Shown here in pieces: positions 21,890-33,532 of a stretch of 64,000 bases of DNA. Under the pieces are notes generated by a model, which worked only from the letters and a program-made list of their open reading frames with translations, did no database searches and was not told the origin of the DNA. Position numbers and translations under genes: made by a program. Positions within the stretch are counted from its first letter, which is position 1. Each line of letters starts with the position of its first letter. The DNA is taken from contig MCFG01000026.1 in NCBI GenBank assembly GCA_002104895.1, positions 235,001 to 299,000 of the forward strand, read 5' to 3'. This stretch comes from Anaeromyces robustus (taxonomy: Eukaryota; Neocallimastigomycota; Neocallimastigomycetes; Neocallimastigales; Neocallimastigaceae).

Positions 21890-23029
21890 GAATTATTTAT
21901 TTTATTTTATATAATGTTTTTGTGGTTGATGTTTTCTTTTTTTGTATTGAATTTATTGTGTAATTTATTAAATTTTTATTATATTGATCTTTTTGAAAAT
22001 ATGTTGCAATTTTGTTTGTATTGGGAGACTGCTTACTCCCATAACTTCGTTTAAATGTTCTTCATCAATTTCATTTTCGCTAAATTCATTTTCAGAGTGA
22101 CCTATTCTCATGCAATTTACGCAGAAACTAATTTTTAGGTCTGATAATTTTTGTAATTTCATCAATTTCATTATTACTTAATTTATGTTTTTGATTATTA
22201 TAATTTATTTGAAGATCTACTTTTATTATGATAATTATTATTATTCTGTTCATACTTATTGTTTTGTGATTTATTAATTATTATTGTTGTTATAATAATA
22301 ATTTTTATTTTGATTATTATAGCTAAAATTATTATTTCTATTTGGGTTACTTTTTTCCCTATTATTTAAGGTATAACTTGGATAATTCCTGTTAGAATAA
22401 TTATTATAATTATTATCTAATTGCTTTTTTGTATAATCGGGACTTGATTGTTTTTCTTTTGATGTGGTTCCTTTTCCTTTATTTTCTTTCATAAGATTCA
22501 TCACTTTTTCTTTTTTTTCTGTAATTTTTCATTGCACTTTCTAAGGTAGTTGGTTCTTCATTAAGCTCTCGTAGATTTTAGTCCAGTTCCTAAATGCTTT
22601 AACATAATAGGAAGTCACTACAATGTCACCTAATGTAATTGTCTTGCTTACCTGGTTTAATATGTCCGAAAATCTTAAGTCAAATTCGGTTATAGATTCA
22701 TCTTTTCTAATAGTTATAGAGGATAATTCTAATATTCTAGAATTTTTAGCTGAGGTTTTCTTATAATATTTTCCTATGTTTTTAATGATTGTTTCATAAT
22801 TGTCAGGGTTACTTTTATTTAAAGAATTGTAGACTATGGTTCTTGCGGTTTTGTCTGTAATTGCAAAGAGATAGTTAATTTTTTCGGATTCATCTATAAC
22901 TTTGAATGTCTCACACCAATGATTGAAAGAGAATTTCCACTCGTCAAATGTTACTTTTGAGCTTCCTAAAATAGGAAGTCTATTAAAGGTTAATGTCTTT
23001 GTTTGGTTTTCCATTTTGCTATATCAATT

Positions 23030-23250
23030 TAATTTATTTTATTTTATTTAATTTTATTTTATTTTATTTTATTTTATTTTATTTTATTTTATTTTATTTT
23101 ATTTTATTTTATTTTATTTTATTTTATTTTATTTTATTTTATTTTATATTATTTTATTTTATTTTATTTTATTTTATTTTATTTTATTTTATTTTATTTT
23201 ATTTTATTTTATTTTATTTATTTTATTTTATTTTATTTTATTTTATTTTA
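23030..23250. repeat. (TTTTA)n pentanucleotide microsatellite
   Basis: More than 40 near-perfect TTTTA units directly upstream (minus sense) of the element-4 gag ATG at 23014. It replaces the expected element leader. The apparent plus-strand reading frame here is only the translated repeat. Confidence 0.97.
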
Positions 23251-23847
23251 TTGTTGTAATTGTAATTATTATTTTTATTGCTTATAATTATTTTAATGTT
23301 TCACAATTATTTTTTATTATTATTATTGTTTTATTGTTTTTATTTATTTATTTATTTATTTATGTATATATAAATTATACTTTCTATTATATTTGTGAAT
23401 ATATTATCTATTTATTTAATTATTAATTATTTATATAATTTATTTCTATTATTTCGTATTTTTATTTTATTTATTGTTTTATTATATTTTTATATATGTA
23501 TATTCGTGTAACATTTAATTTATTATTATACACATTAATTAATTTATTTTTATGCACATTAGTTTTTAATTATCTTTTGTTTTATTTATTTATTTTATAA
23601 TACTTTTATATTAATTACTTTATATGTTTATACATATATTACTTTATATTATTTAGTTATTTAATATATATTATTTAATATATAGTATTTAATAATTTAC
23701 AACTATAATTTTGTTGAATTTAATAATATGTTAATTTCGTAGTTTTAATTTTCAAAAATCTTACCCATTTTATAATAATATTATTTTCTATTAATAATAT
23801 TAATTATTATAATTTCGTAAAGTTTATAACTATTAATTTTATTTTAA
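23251..23847. other. A+T-rich spacer without a recognisable gene
   Basis: Simple ATTT/TATA-rich sequence between the microsatellite and the LTR-G end at 23848. No open frame or repeat match was seen. Confidence 0.6.
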
Positions 23848-24951
23848 TGTTAAGTTAGGGTGGGTTCGGTTTAATAATGGTCAGGTCAAGATGTTTAATT
23901 AATAACAAAATAACTAATTAAACAAATATATATTAATAAGCAAATTTTACAACACAATAAATTAACCAATTAGAACACACTTTAAGAATTAAGTTTTATA
24001 ATAATATTTTTTATTAATAATTAATTAAGAAAAATTTAAATAATAATTAGATTATTAAGTCATTAATTCTAAGTTATTTAATAATCTTACAAAGATTATA
24101 AGAATTTGTAATTTCAATGCCTATTTATACTTTTTCTAAAACTATTAATTACTAATACATTTAATTATTATAATCTATTGCTAATATATTTATACATGTA
24201 TAATTTTAAATAAAAGAGATATGAATAAAATAATATTAATAAAAATCTAATAATATAAAACTAATTTAAAACTATATAAACTATTAATAAATTTATCTGG
24301 AAATTCGAAATAATCTGTAAATTCTTCTGCTTTAAATTTAACATAAAATGCTGCATAAGCTCTAGCACCAAATTGTTCTACCTTTCTTCTAACTTTATTA
24401 TTATCTTTATCACCACATAAATAAACATCTACCATAAACGGAGCTTGCGAATAATCATCTATAAAATAACTTAATAAAATAATACCCTGATTTGGTCTAA
24501 TTTGAATACTACTGTTAGTAATACCATAATAGAATCTCTCTGTGTCTTTTTTATAATAAAGAAATACAGTATGTCTATTAGGTTTAGCTAATATTGTCAC
24601 TGAAGCATTCATAGAAGGTGTAAAAGAATTACCAGTAATACTAGTAATCCTTCTCTTCGCGTCTTTTAATTATAAGAATTATAATCTAAGATTTTAGATT
24701 TATAACTATTCTAACTATTCAACTATTTAATTATTTAATCATTTAATTATTTAGTATACTATTTAATTATTTATCTATATATTAATTATTTTTATCTTTT
24801 GATTTTTATAATATTTTCTGTATAATTAATTATAGATAAAATGGTTATTTTAATTATATAAGATCTTAAAAGTAATTTTTAAATCTTTAGAAATTTTTAG
24901 AATTCTAAGAAATTCTTTAAATTAATATAATATTCAACTATTCTATTAATT
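23848..24951 (-). repeat. LTR-G, distal piece (3' LTR of gypsy element 3)
   Basis: The left end TGTTAAGTTAGGGTGGGTT and the following segments match, inverted, the solo LTR-G at 61247-62577. The LTR continues beyond two insertions (LTR-C at 24952-25654 and the young gypsy at 25692-32728) and resumes at 32734-33104. It contains an extra coding-like block (24247-24665) that the 61-kb copy lacks. Confidence 0.82.
24247..24665 (-). pseudogene. Unidentified beta-rich coding fragment inside LTR-G
   Basis: Minus-strand frame open for about 138 codons without a start at its upstream edge. The reading is basic at first (KDAKRRITS) and then alternates hydrophobic and polar residues (TVFLYYKKDTERFYYGITN, PFMVDVYLCGDKDNNKV, ARAYAAFYVKFKAEEF). 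It is richer in G+C than its surroundings. The 61-kb LTR-G lacks it except for the last residues (FINSLYSF...), so either it was inserted here or it was deleted there between short TAAA repeats. I do not recognise it. A jelly-roll capsid fragment is one weak guess, prompted by the Rep relic 11 kb away. Confidence 0.35.
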
Positions 24952-25654
24952 TTTAACGGAACGGTAGTTCCAATATTACAATTGACACCGATATTGAAAA
25001 CGTACACGAAAAGAAAATAAAATAAAAGAAAGTTAATTATACTTTGTAATATCGGAACACCTTTCCTTTGTTAACCCGGAAGGTCGGCGTCGATATATAT
25101 TAGTATAATTTTAATTTATTTTTTATTTAAAATTTGTTTTATTAGAATATAGTTTTATTAATTATTAAAAATTAATAATAACTAATCTTTGTAGTATTTC
25201 GAACTACTTATGAATTAATTATTACTAATATATATAAAGTTATAAAAGAATAAAAGCACAAAGAAAAATATTTTAACTAAAAGTTTTACACCTATTTATA
25301 CTTTTTGCGGAAAAATAGTTTTAAAAATAAAAGTTCATAAAAAATAATAAAAATTGCTAGAAACTAAGATATTTTGTTATAAAATGAATCTCATAGAAAA
25401 ATAAAGAAATATTATATAATTTTTTCTTAAAGTTTCTAATTTTATTCCATGTAATTCTATAAAGAAATACAGAAATAAAATACAGAAACAAATACAGAAT
25501 AAAATACAGAAATTTATAATAAATAAATTTAAAATAAAATTTTTATAAAATTTGGAACAAGGTGTGAGTCGAACCCAGAGTGTTCGCCCAGATGGTCATA
25601 GTTACTAACCACTAGACCATGGTTACTATTTTACTAATTGAGGGATTCGTTACA
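24952..25654 (-). repeat. Solo LTR-C
   Basis: 703 bp ending GATTCGTTACA, target duplication TAATT (24947-24951, 25655-25659). Carries the usual tRNA-like segment (minus, near 25560-25625) and TTCTGTATTT motifs. It is inserted into LTR-G. Confidence 0.9.
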
Positions 25655-25691
25655 TAATTATAAAAAAAAATTAATAATTATTATAATAAAT

Positions 25692-26385
25692 TGTCAAGAC
25701 ATCAAGTGCAATTGAAATTAGAATTTATAATTTCAATTATTTTGATATATAATATTATTATTTATTATAATAATTATTAATAATTTTTTATAATAATTAT
25801 ATATAATAATTATTATTATAATATTTTATTTTAAATATTATAATTTAAGATTATTTAAATAATCTAATAATATATTTTAATATATATATTATTTATATAT
25901 ATTCAATTATATTGAATAATATATTAATTTTATTACTATTTAATATCGATATTAATAACTTATTATATTACAAATTATTAATTATATTATACGTTAACGT
26001 ATCACTTTAAATTAATGTATTAAATTAATGTATTAATATTTTATATTATATTTTATATTATTATTATCAAACTTACAAAGTATAAAAGAACATAACATAA
26101 AGTTATATTTAATGTTCTTTGTAAGGTTATTAACACCTGAATTATATAGTTATATTAATATTATCAATATCTTATTTTTAAATAAAATTTACTATTAAAA
26201 AGTTAATCTTAAAGTGTTATTATTATTATTAAATAAATATTGTGTTATTTGCATTACAATTAATTTAGTTATTATTTAAATATTATTTAATTATAAAAAC
26301 TATTTAATTATAAAAACTATATAATTAGTCATTCGACCTAGTAGACTTATTTAAATTAGAAAATAATCCAGTTGGAAACCTAACA
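25692..26385 (+). repeat. 5' LTR of gypsy element 1 (LTR-E)
   Basis: TGTCAAGACATC...GGAAACCTAACA. TATA box TATAAAAG at 26081-26088. A 9-bp inverted repeat CTTACAAAG (26072-26080) / CTTTGTAAG (26117-26125) flanks the TATA region. Confidence 0.95.
26081..26133 (+). promoter_or_regulatory. LTR-E core promoter and probable RNA 5' end
   Basis: TATAAAAG (26081-26088) is followed about 30 nt later by CTTTGTAAGGTTATTAA (26117-26133). The same 17-nt block with one variable base stands downstream of the TATA box in LTR-G (62324-62340) and LTR-K (16248-16264, minus). The transcript start is inferred to be near 26120. Confidence 0.6.
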
Positions 26386-26395
26386 ATAACCTTAC
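26385..26395 (+). other. Primer binding site, likely self-priming
   Basis: AATAACCTTAC, starting at the last base of the 5' LTR, is the exact reverse complement of GTAAGGTTATT at 26121-26131 inside the LTR. This arrangement is known from Tf1/sushi elements, in which the RNA 5' end primes its own reverse transcription. I see no TGG-type tRNA site at this position. Confidence 0.65.
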
Positions 26396-26417
26396 CCTAG
26401 TTTGGTTACTACCTTGA

Positions 26418-27533
26418 ATGACAATGTTTTCTGCTCGTGAAGATAATACTAGTAATCTTGCTACCGTTCAAGATGTCTTAACAATAAGAGATGAAGCAAA
26501 AAATACTGCAGAACATATAATTAAAACTGTAACTGAAAGTTATATTTCTGCAGATCAATTTTATAATTTTAAAACTCAGTTAGAAAGTCACATTGCTACT
26601 CTCCAGAATAACAACGATGTTATTTTACAAGAAATAGGGAAAATTAGTTCGTTTATCAATAGTCAAACTCCTGCTCAAGAGCCTGATGTGTTTGTAGATA
26701 TTCCTACCGAACGTGCCGAAACACCAAGACCTAATAATAACATCGAAACAAGATCAAACATTACTCAACGTGATGTTGACAACGATGTTATTATGAGAAA
26801 CCCCATGACCACTTATTTGAATCAAGTGCCAGAACCTGGATTCTTTACTGGTAAATCAACTGACACTGATCTATTTTGTCAGTTGTGTGAAGATACTTTT
26901 AAAACTTATCCTAATAATACAGTTCAAGAAGAAGTGAAGATAAACTTTATAAAATCTCGCTTAAGGGATGGCGCAAGAAATTGGTACTTGGCTAAGTATA
27001 ACGCTAATGATCCTTCTTCCATGGCTGAATTAATTAATGAAATTAGAAAAAGCTTTTCAGATGTTGCCAGCAAAAAATTAGCAAAAATTCAGCTTACTAA
27101 AATTAAACATACTTACGGAAAGATAAACAATTATATAGAAGAGTTTAGATCTCATTCTCGTGGTCTTTCTTTGAGTGAAGAAGCTCTTGCTATGTTCTTT
27201 TATAATGGGCTTCATCCTAGATATCAAGAAGAAATTGAACAAATGGAAGAATTCCCTTCTACCTTAGAATCAATATTTACTAAGTGTATTTTGTTAGAAA
27301 ATTCTCTTACTATTAAAGGTAGAATTAAATTAAATAGTAGTGGTAGCAAGAATATAAAAAAGAAGAATTCAAATTATAATTTTAATAGTAGAAATAATAA
27401 TAATAATAATAATTATAACAATAATTATAATAATAATTATAATAATAATAATAATAATTATAATAATAATAATAAAAATAATTATAATAATTATAATAAC
27501 AACAATAAAAATCAAAATAAAACAAAAAACTAA
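26418..27533 (+). CDS. Gag of gypsy element 1
   Basis: A 371-residue structural protein that would form the virus-like particle. It has a coiled-coil-prone N-terminus (about 1-100), a retrotransposon Gag core (PEPGFFTGKSTDTDLFCQLC near 135-155; LRDGARNWYLAKY near 182-195), and a C-terminal third that is nearly all Asn/Tyr/Lys, encoded by an (AAT)n-like tract at 27380-27530. Pol follows 14 bp after its stop in another frame. Confidence 0.9.
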   Translation: MTMFSAREDNTSNLATVQDVLTIRDEAKNTAEHIIKTVTESYISADQFYNFKTQLESHIATLQNNNDVILQEIGKISSFINSQTPAQEPDVFVDIPTERAETPRPNNNIETRSNITQRDVDNDVIMRNPMTTYLNQVPEPGFFTGKSTDTDLFCQLCEDTFKTYPNNTVQEEVKINFIKSRLRDGARNWYLAKYNANDPSSMAELINEIRKSFSDVASKKLAKIQLTKIKHTYGKINNYIEEFRSHSRGLSLSEEALAMFFYNGLHPRYQEEIEQMEEFPSTLESIFTKCILLENSLTIKGRIKLNSSGSKNIKKKNSNYNFNSRNNNNNNNYNNNYNNNYNNNNNNYNNNNKNNYNNYNNNNKNQNKTKN

Positions 27534-27547
27534 GTTATGGACTTCCT

Positions 27548-30500
27548 TTGGAGTCCCAAAATTCAAAAATAATCAATTATAATTTCCCAAATTTTGATGT
27601 AATATCAAGCGGGAAATTACCCACATCATTTTTTATTTTTACCACATATTTTCCCACAAAAAGTAAAAATAAAAATGATGTAAACAAAAACCAAAATAAT
27701 AAAATTACATGTGAATCTATGTTAGACTGTGGTTCATTATGTAATTTTATAAACAATAAGCTTATCAAAAAATTAAATGTAACTCCAAAACCTTTATCAA
27801 AAAAAATTATAATTAAAGGTATTTCTGGAGCTACAACAACAATAAATCAATATATAAATTTAAAATTTCAATTAAAATTAAAATTAAATAATAATTTTCA
27901 TTTTGTTTATTTTGAAGAAAAGTTTTTAATAACCGATAATATTCCTATTGAATTATTAATAGGAAATAAATTTATGCAAAAATACAAAATTCATTATAAT
28001 TATAATAATAATTATTTATATTCTAACTTAAATTATTCATATTTTTTAAATAAAAACAAAAGTTTTTCAAAAAGTATTTTAAATCAAAAAATTTCAAAAA
28101 ATTATTTTTATAATAAAAAAGTGAAAAAAAATTTTATTAATAAAAATTTAACAAAAAATTTTACAAAAAAATTTTATAAAAATTCAACCAATAAGAATTC
28201 ATCAAATTATAATAATAAAAATAATAATAAAAAATTTTATAATAATCATAATATATTGCAATATAATAATAATTTATATAATAAATTTAATTCAAATAAT
28301 AAAAATTTTAATAATTTTAATAATAATAAAAATTTTTCAAATAATAAAAATAATTCCAATAATAAATTAATTGTTAAATATAATGTTCTTTCATTAAAAG
28401 ATCATTTAAAAAATAATAAAAAGAAAAAGAAAAATAAGAATAATTATAATTTATTAGTTCTTTCATTCTTTTCTGAAAATCTTGAAGAAGATGAAGAAGA
28501 GGAAGATTTCGATATTGAAAAAGTTCCTATTCAATATCGAGATATAGCTACTGTTTTCAGCAAGAAAGAAGCTGATAAACTACCACCACACCGCTTAACT
28601 GACTGTAAAATAGTGCTGGAGAAGGACGCTTCTCTACACTATGGCCCAATTTACAAATTAACTGAAGAAGAAAATGAAGCTTTGAAGAAATATATAGAAG
28701 AAAATTTGAAGAAAGGATTCATTCGCCCTTCAGAATCTCCAGCTGGGTACCCTGTGCTTTTCCAAAGGAAGAAAGATGGTTCTCTTCGGTTATGTGTGGA
28801 TTACAAAAAATTAAATGCGGTGACCATTAGAAATTCCTACCCTCTTCCATTAATTACTGATATTATTGATAAAGTTAAAGGAGCCAAATATTTTACAAAA
28901 TTAGATTTACGTTCTGCGTATAATCTAATTAGAATTAAAGAAGGTGATGAATATAAAACCGCCTTCATTACAAATTATGGGCATTATGAATATTTAGTAA
29001 TGCCTTTTGGATTAAAAAATGCTCCTGCAACTTTTCAATCATTTATTAATTCTATTTTAAGACCATTCCTAGAGAAATCAGTAATCCTTTATCTAGACGA
29101 TATCTTAATATATTCTAATAATTTGGAAGAACATCATAAACAAGTTCACACTATTTTGGAAACGTTATTAAAAAATAATTTATATGCTAAATTAGAAAAG
29201 TGTGAATTTGATCTTCCTAAAGTAGAGTTTTTAGGACATATCTTATCTGGTGATGGTGTGGCTACAGATCCAAAGAAAATAAAATCTGTGCAAGATTGGC
29301 CACAACCAAAATGTATTAAAGATGTACAAAGATTCCTTGGTCTTTGTAATTATTATAGAAGATTCGTTAAAAGTTTTGCAAATATTGCAAAACCCTTACA
29401 TAACTTAACAAAAAAGAATGTTAAATTTAAATGGAATGATAAATGTGAAAAATCATTCCAAGAATTAAAAAAGAAGTTGACTTCTGCGCCAATACTCATG
29501 CATCCAGATACTAGCAAACAATTTATTGTTGAATGTGATGCTAGTAATTTTGCAATTGGAGCTATCTTGTCACAAAAAGATAGTGAAGGAATATTACATC
29601 CAGTTGCATATTATTCAAGAAGCTTACATGATGCTGAGTTAAATTATACAATTACTGATAAAGAACTCCTTTCAATTAGAGATGCTTTTGCCACATGGAG
29701 ACACCTATTATTAGGTGCAAAACATAAAGTTGTAGTTTATACCGACCACCGTAATTTAATTTATACTTTAGGTGGAAAAATCGGTAATCAAAGGCAACAT
29801 AGATGGCATCTCTTTTTCCAAGAGTATGACTTTGAATTAATCTACCGCCAAGGAAACAAGAATGGAAAGCCAGATAGCCTTTCTCGTAGACCTGATTATA
29901 TAAAAGATAATAAAGAAGAGAAAGAAGAATACATTTTAGATATAAAAAATGTTAAAGAAGTTCCAAGTTATATTGGTGTGGTAAGCGACCTTTTAGAAAG
30001 AATCAAAGAAGAAACTAAAACAGATGCTACCGCCGATGATATTAGACTTTACTTCAGCCCTAATAATGCAAAAAATGATTATAACTATAGACCTTTTAGA
30101 AAAATGAATAAGTTTGTAATGAAAGATGATTTAATTTTATATAATAATTTAATTTATATTCCTGAAAAGATGCGTTTGGAGATTTTAACCAAATATCACG
30201 AGAAGCCTGCCGCTGGTCATCTTGGAATCAGGAGGACACTTGAACTTATTCTACGTAACTTCTGGTGGCCCAAAATTAAAGATGACGTTACCAAATTTGT
30301 AAATTCTTGTGAAAGTTGTGCAAGAAATAAGCACAATAGACATAGAAAATATGGCTTCTTACAACCTTTAGAAACTCCAGAGAGACCTTGGAAGTCTATA
30401 GAAATTGACTTTCTATGTGGCCTTCCTCCTTCTAAAGGATATACAGTGTTAATGGTGGTTGTTGATAGGTTTTCAAAAATGATCCACCTTATTCCATTTA

Positions 30501-31458
30501 AGCAAATACCAGACGCAAAACAAACTGCAAAAGCGTTCATAGAAAATATTTTTAAACTACACGGCCTTCCAAGTGACATCTATACAGACCGTGGATCACA
30601 ATTTACAAGTGCACTTTGGCAAGATATTATGGATTCTTAAGTATAACTACTAAAATAGCTACAACCGACCATCATGAAACTGTTGGACAAGTTGAAAGGT
30701 CCAATTCTTTTATAGAACAATATCTTAGAGCGTATTCTAGAGCTTATTATCATGATGATTGGATTGATTGGATACACCTCGCTGAGTTTGCGTATAACAA
30801 CTCTGTTAATGAATCAACAAAAGAAACACCTTTCTTTATAAATTATGGCTTCCACCCTTCTATGGATGAATATTATTTACTTCCAGATATAGATACAAAT
30901 AGAAAAATTATTAAAGACTTAATTGTTAACTTTAATCATATTAAAGAAGTGTTATTAAGATCTAAAGAACTATATAAAAGACACGCAGATAAGAAAAGAA
31001 TGGAACCTCCTGTCTTTGAAGTTGGAAATAGAGTTTGGATTCAGACGCCACCTTCTCTGAATATAGAAGATAGTTCAAAATTAGCTCCTTGTAAATATGG
31101 ACCTTATAAAGTAACTGAAGTTTTAAAGAATAATAATTATAAAATAGATATTAGAAAGTCCCCTTTTCCAAAACATTATCCAATTTTCCATGTTTCACAG
31201 TTAGAGCCTTTTATTCCAACTCCTCCTGAATTTATTAAAAGAAATTCTCACGAAGAATCAATTAAAGATATTATAGAAATATCTGATTTTAGAACCAATT
31301 ATAAGAAGAAATGTTATGAATATAGAGTAAGATATAAATATAGAACTGCGTCTAATTGGGTTCCTTCTAGTGAAGTTGAAGATAACCCAAGAAATCAAAG
31401 AATATATTTAGAATATTTAAAAAATGGAAGAACATATACTAGTATCAGTTATAATTAA
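27548..31458 (+). pseudogene. Pol region of gypsy element 1
   Basis: Order of domains: aspartic protease (LDCGSLCNFI, about residue 60), long Asn/Lys-rich linker, reverse transcriptase (FPxKxG-type start, VMPFGLKNAPATFQ, ILYLDDILIYS near 516), RNase H (VECDASNFAIGAIL near 660, TDHRNLIY), integrase zinc region (HLGIRRT...CESCARNK), core (EIDFLCGLPPS, YTDRGSQFTS), GPF/Y-like module (LAPCKYGPYKV) and a C-terminal chromodomain-like segment (YRVRYKYRTASNWVPSSEV). About one break interrupts an otherwise open region. A 31-nt A run follows at 31467. Confidence 0.92.
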
Positions 31459-31461
31459 AAA

Positions 31462-31500
<39 letters not shown>

Positions 31501-32034
31501 ATTTTTATTAAATTTTTATTTTATTATATTTTTTACTTATAGTATATTTCAAAAAATTTTTTCAAAATTTCAATTGACCATTTTCCATCACAATTGAAAT
31601 TTCAAAATTTAAAAAATTTTTAAATTCAATAATTTTAACTATTTTTAATTAAAAATTTATTTTTATACATCCTACAACAATTATTAAAAAATTTATTTTT
31701 TAAATTTCACAAAATTAACAATTTAATTTCGAAATTGAAATTTCAAAAAATTTCAAAATTTCAATTTTCAACATTTTAAAACACAAAAATTCTTAAAAAT
31801 ATTATAAACATTGTTTTTACATATATTTTTTATATTAAAATTTTATTTTGGTCACAAAATAACAATTTTGAAATTTTCGAAATGGCCACTCGAAAGTTTC
31901 TAAGATTGTTAAATTGACACTTAAAAATTTTGAAATCTAAATTTCAAAAAATTTCAAAAAATTATATATATCAATTTTATATATTATTTATTATTAGACA
32001 ATCGTCTGGAATCCGATTTTTTAGGAGAGGGCGT

Positions 32035-32728
32035 TGTCAAGACATCAAGTGCAATTGAAATTAGAATTTATAATTTCAATTATTTTGATATATAATATTA
32101 TTATTTATTATAATAATTATTAATAATTTTTTATAATAATTATATATAATAATTATTATTATAATATTTTATTTTAAATATTATAATTTAAGATTATTTA
32201 AATAATCTAATAATATATTTTAATATATATATTATTTATATATATTCAATTATATTGAATAATATATTAATTTTATTACTATTTAATATCGATATTAATA
32301 ACTTATTATATTACAAATTATTAATTATATTATACGTTAACGTATCACTTTAAATTAATGTATTAAATTAATGTATTAATATTTTATATTATATTTTATA
32401 TTATTATTATCAAACTTACAAAGTATAAAAGAACATAACATAAAGTTATATTTAATGTTCTTTGTAAGGTTATTAACACCTGAATTATATAGTTATATTA
32501 ATATTATCAATATCTTATTTTTAAATAAAATTTACTATTAAAAAGTTAATCTTAAAGTGTTATTATTATTATTAAATAAATATTGTGTTATTTGCATTAC
32601 AATTAATTTAGTTATTATTTAAATATTATTTAATTATAAAAACTATTTAATTATAAAAACTATATAATTAGTCATTCGACCTAGTAGACTTATTTAAATT
32701 AGAAAATAATCCAGTTGGAAACTTAACA
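32035..32728 (+). repeat. 3' LTR of gypsy element 1 (LTR-E)
   Basis: 694 bp, essentially the same as the 5' LTR. Preceded by the polypurine tract near 32023-32031. A solo copy of the same 694-bp length is at 60547-61240. Confidence 0.95.
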
Positions 32729-32733
32729 TAAAT

Positions 32734-33104
32734 TATATGTTTTAAATCTTTAAAGACCAATATCTCGCTAACCAGTAGTTCAAATGGGCTGAAATTCAGA
32801 TATGTTGTTATTCTCTAGCAGAGCTTCCCAATGAACATAAAATCAAAGCGAAGCGGAGGAAAATCTCAATTATTTGGCGAGTTATCGCTATTTTTCTTCA
32901 TATTATTTTTACTAAAATCTTAAGGGTTAAATTAAGTTAATTAATATTTATTTAATTTGTCTTTACAATCTCAATTTAAATACTTTTTAATATTTATTTA
33001 TTTTATTGAAAATCGAATTTTAAGTGATTTAGTCAATAACGAAATTTAATTGCAATTGAATCTATTAGTGAATTTCAATTTTAAATCCACTAATATTCGC
33101 GACA
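32734..33104 (-). repeat. LTR-G, proximal piece (start of the 3' LTR of gypsy element 3)
   Basis: Minus strand TGTCGCGAATATTAGTGG..., preceded by the purine tract TTTGGGGGAGCGA (33105-33117), so it is a 3' LTR. It holds a less AT-rich block (GCGAAGCGGAGG, GCCCATTTG) conserved in the 61-kb copy. Continues in 23848-24951 beyond the inserted element. Confidence 0.88.
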
Positions 33105-33532
33105 TCGCTCCCCCAAAGAAAATCGAATTCCAGGCGATTGTCAATAACCAAATAATATGAATTAAAGTTTGAAATTAATAATTTTAAATAATTTATAGTT
33201 GAAAATAATATAATTGAATATCTTATAAGTTGAATAATAAATATATTATATAAAATAGTTGATATTTAAATTTTTAAAGATTTTTAATTGAATAATATAT
33301 TTTGAATATATTGGAATATATGGAAATTTTATATTAAATTGAAAAATTTTTTAATTTTTTTTTTTTTTTTTTGAAAAATTATTAAAAAAAAATTTTTTTT
33401 TTTGAATAATAAAATTGATATCAATAAAAATGAATATTTTGCAATAAAATTGAATATTTTTTATAATTAATTGTCTATTTTAATATTAAATTTGATGATA
33501 ATTGTGTGTGTATATAGTCCAGTTTAATTTTT

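Larger units (their letters stand above)
18446..23014 (-). pseudogene. Ty3/gypsy relic (element 4, related to the 46-60 kb element)
   Basis: Minus strand: gag starting MENQTKTLTFNRLPILGSSK (22.5-23.0 kb), an Asn-rich tail and zinc knuckle (FCVNCMRIGHSE, near 22100), protease around VLFDTGVNIN (near 19680) and reverse transcriptase with FIDYRKLNNITIKDSYALPF and FVYIDDIVVYS (18.6-19.2 kb). Gag and pol blocks match the 46-60 kb element closely. A solo LTR-A (20252-21889) splits it. RNase H and integrase are absent. Several breaks. Confidence 0.88.
25692..32728 (+). mobile_element. Ty3/gypsy retrotransposon (element 1), nearly whole, young
   Basis: 7037 bp with LTRs of identical length (694 bp each: 25692-26385 and 32035-32728) and target duplication TAAAT (25687-25691, 32729-32733). 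I see one difference between the two LTRs, so insertion was recent. It holds gag, then pol in the order protease, reverse transcriptase, RNase H, integrase, GPF/Y and a chromodomain-like tail. The purine-rich tract AGGAGAGGG lies just before the 3' LTR. About one break is present in pol; otherwise it looks whole. It is inserted into the LTR-G that belongs to gypsy element 3. Confidence 0.95.

Noticed and set aside
22993-23259. Plus-strand protein of repeated Phe-Ile-Leu-Tyr
   Set aside because: It is only the translation of the TTTTA microsatellite.
24247-24665. Host single-exon gene
   Set aside because: No start codon at the open upstream edge, position inside an LTR, and no recognisable domain.
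27369-27566. Minus-strand poly-Ile/Val protein
   Set aside because: Antisense of the Asn-codon tract of the element-1 gag.
23848-33104. One very large element spanning 9 kb
   Set aside because: Target duplications of the inner pieces show a single LTR-G split by two independent insertions.
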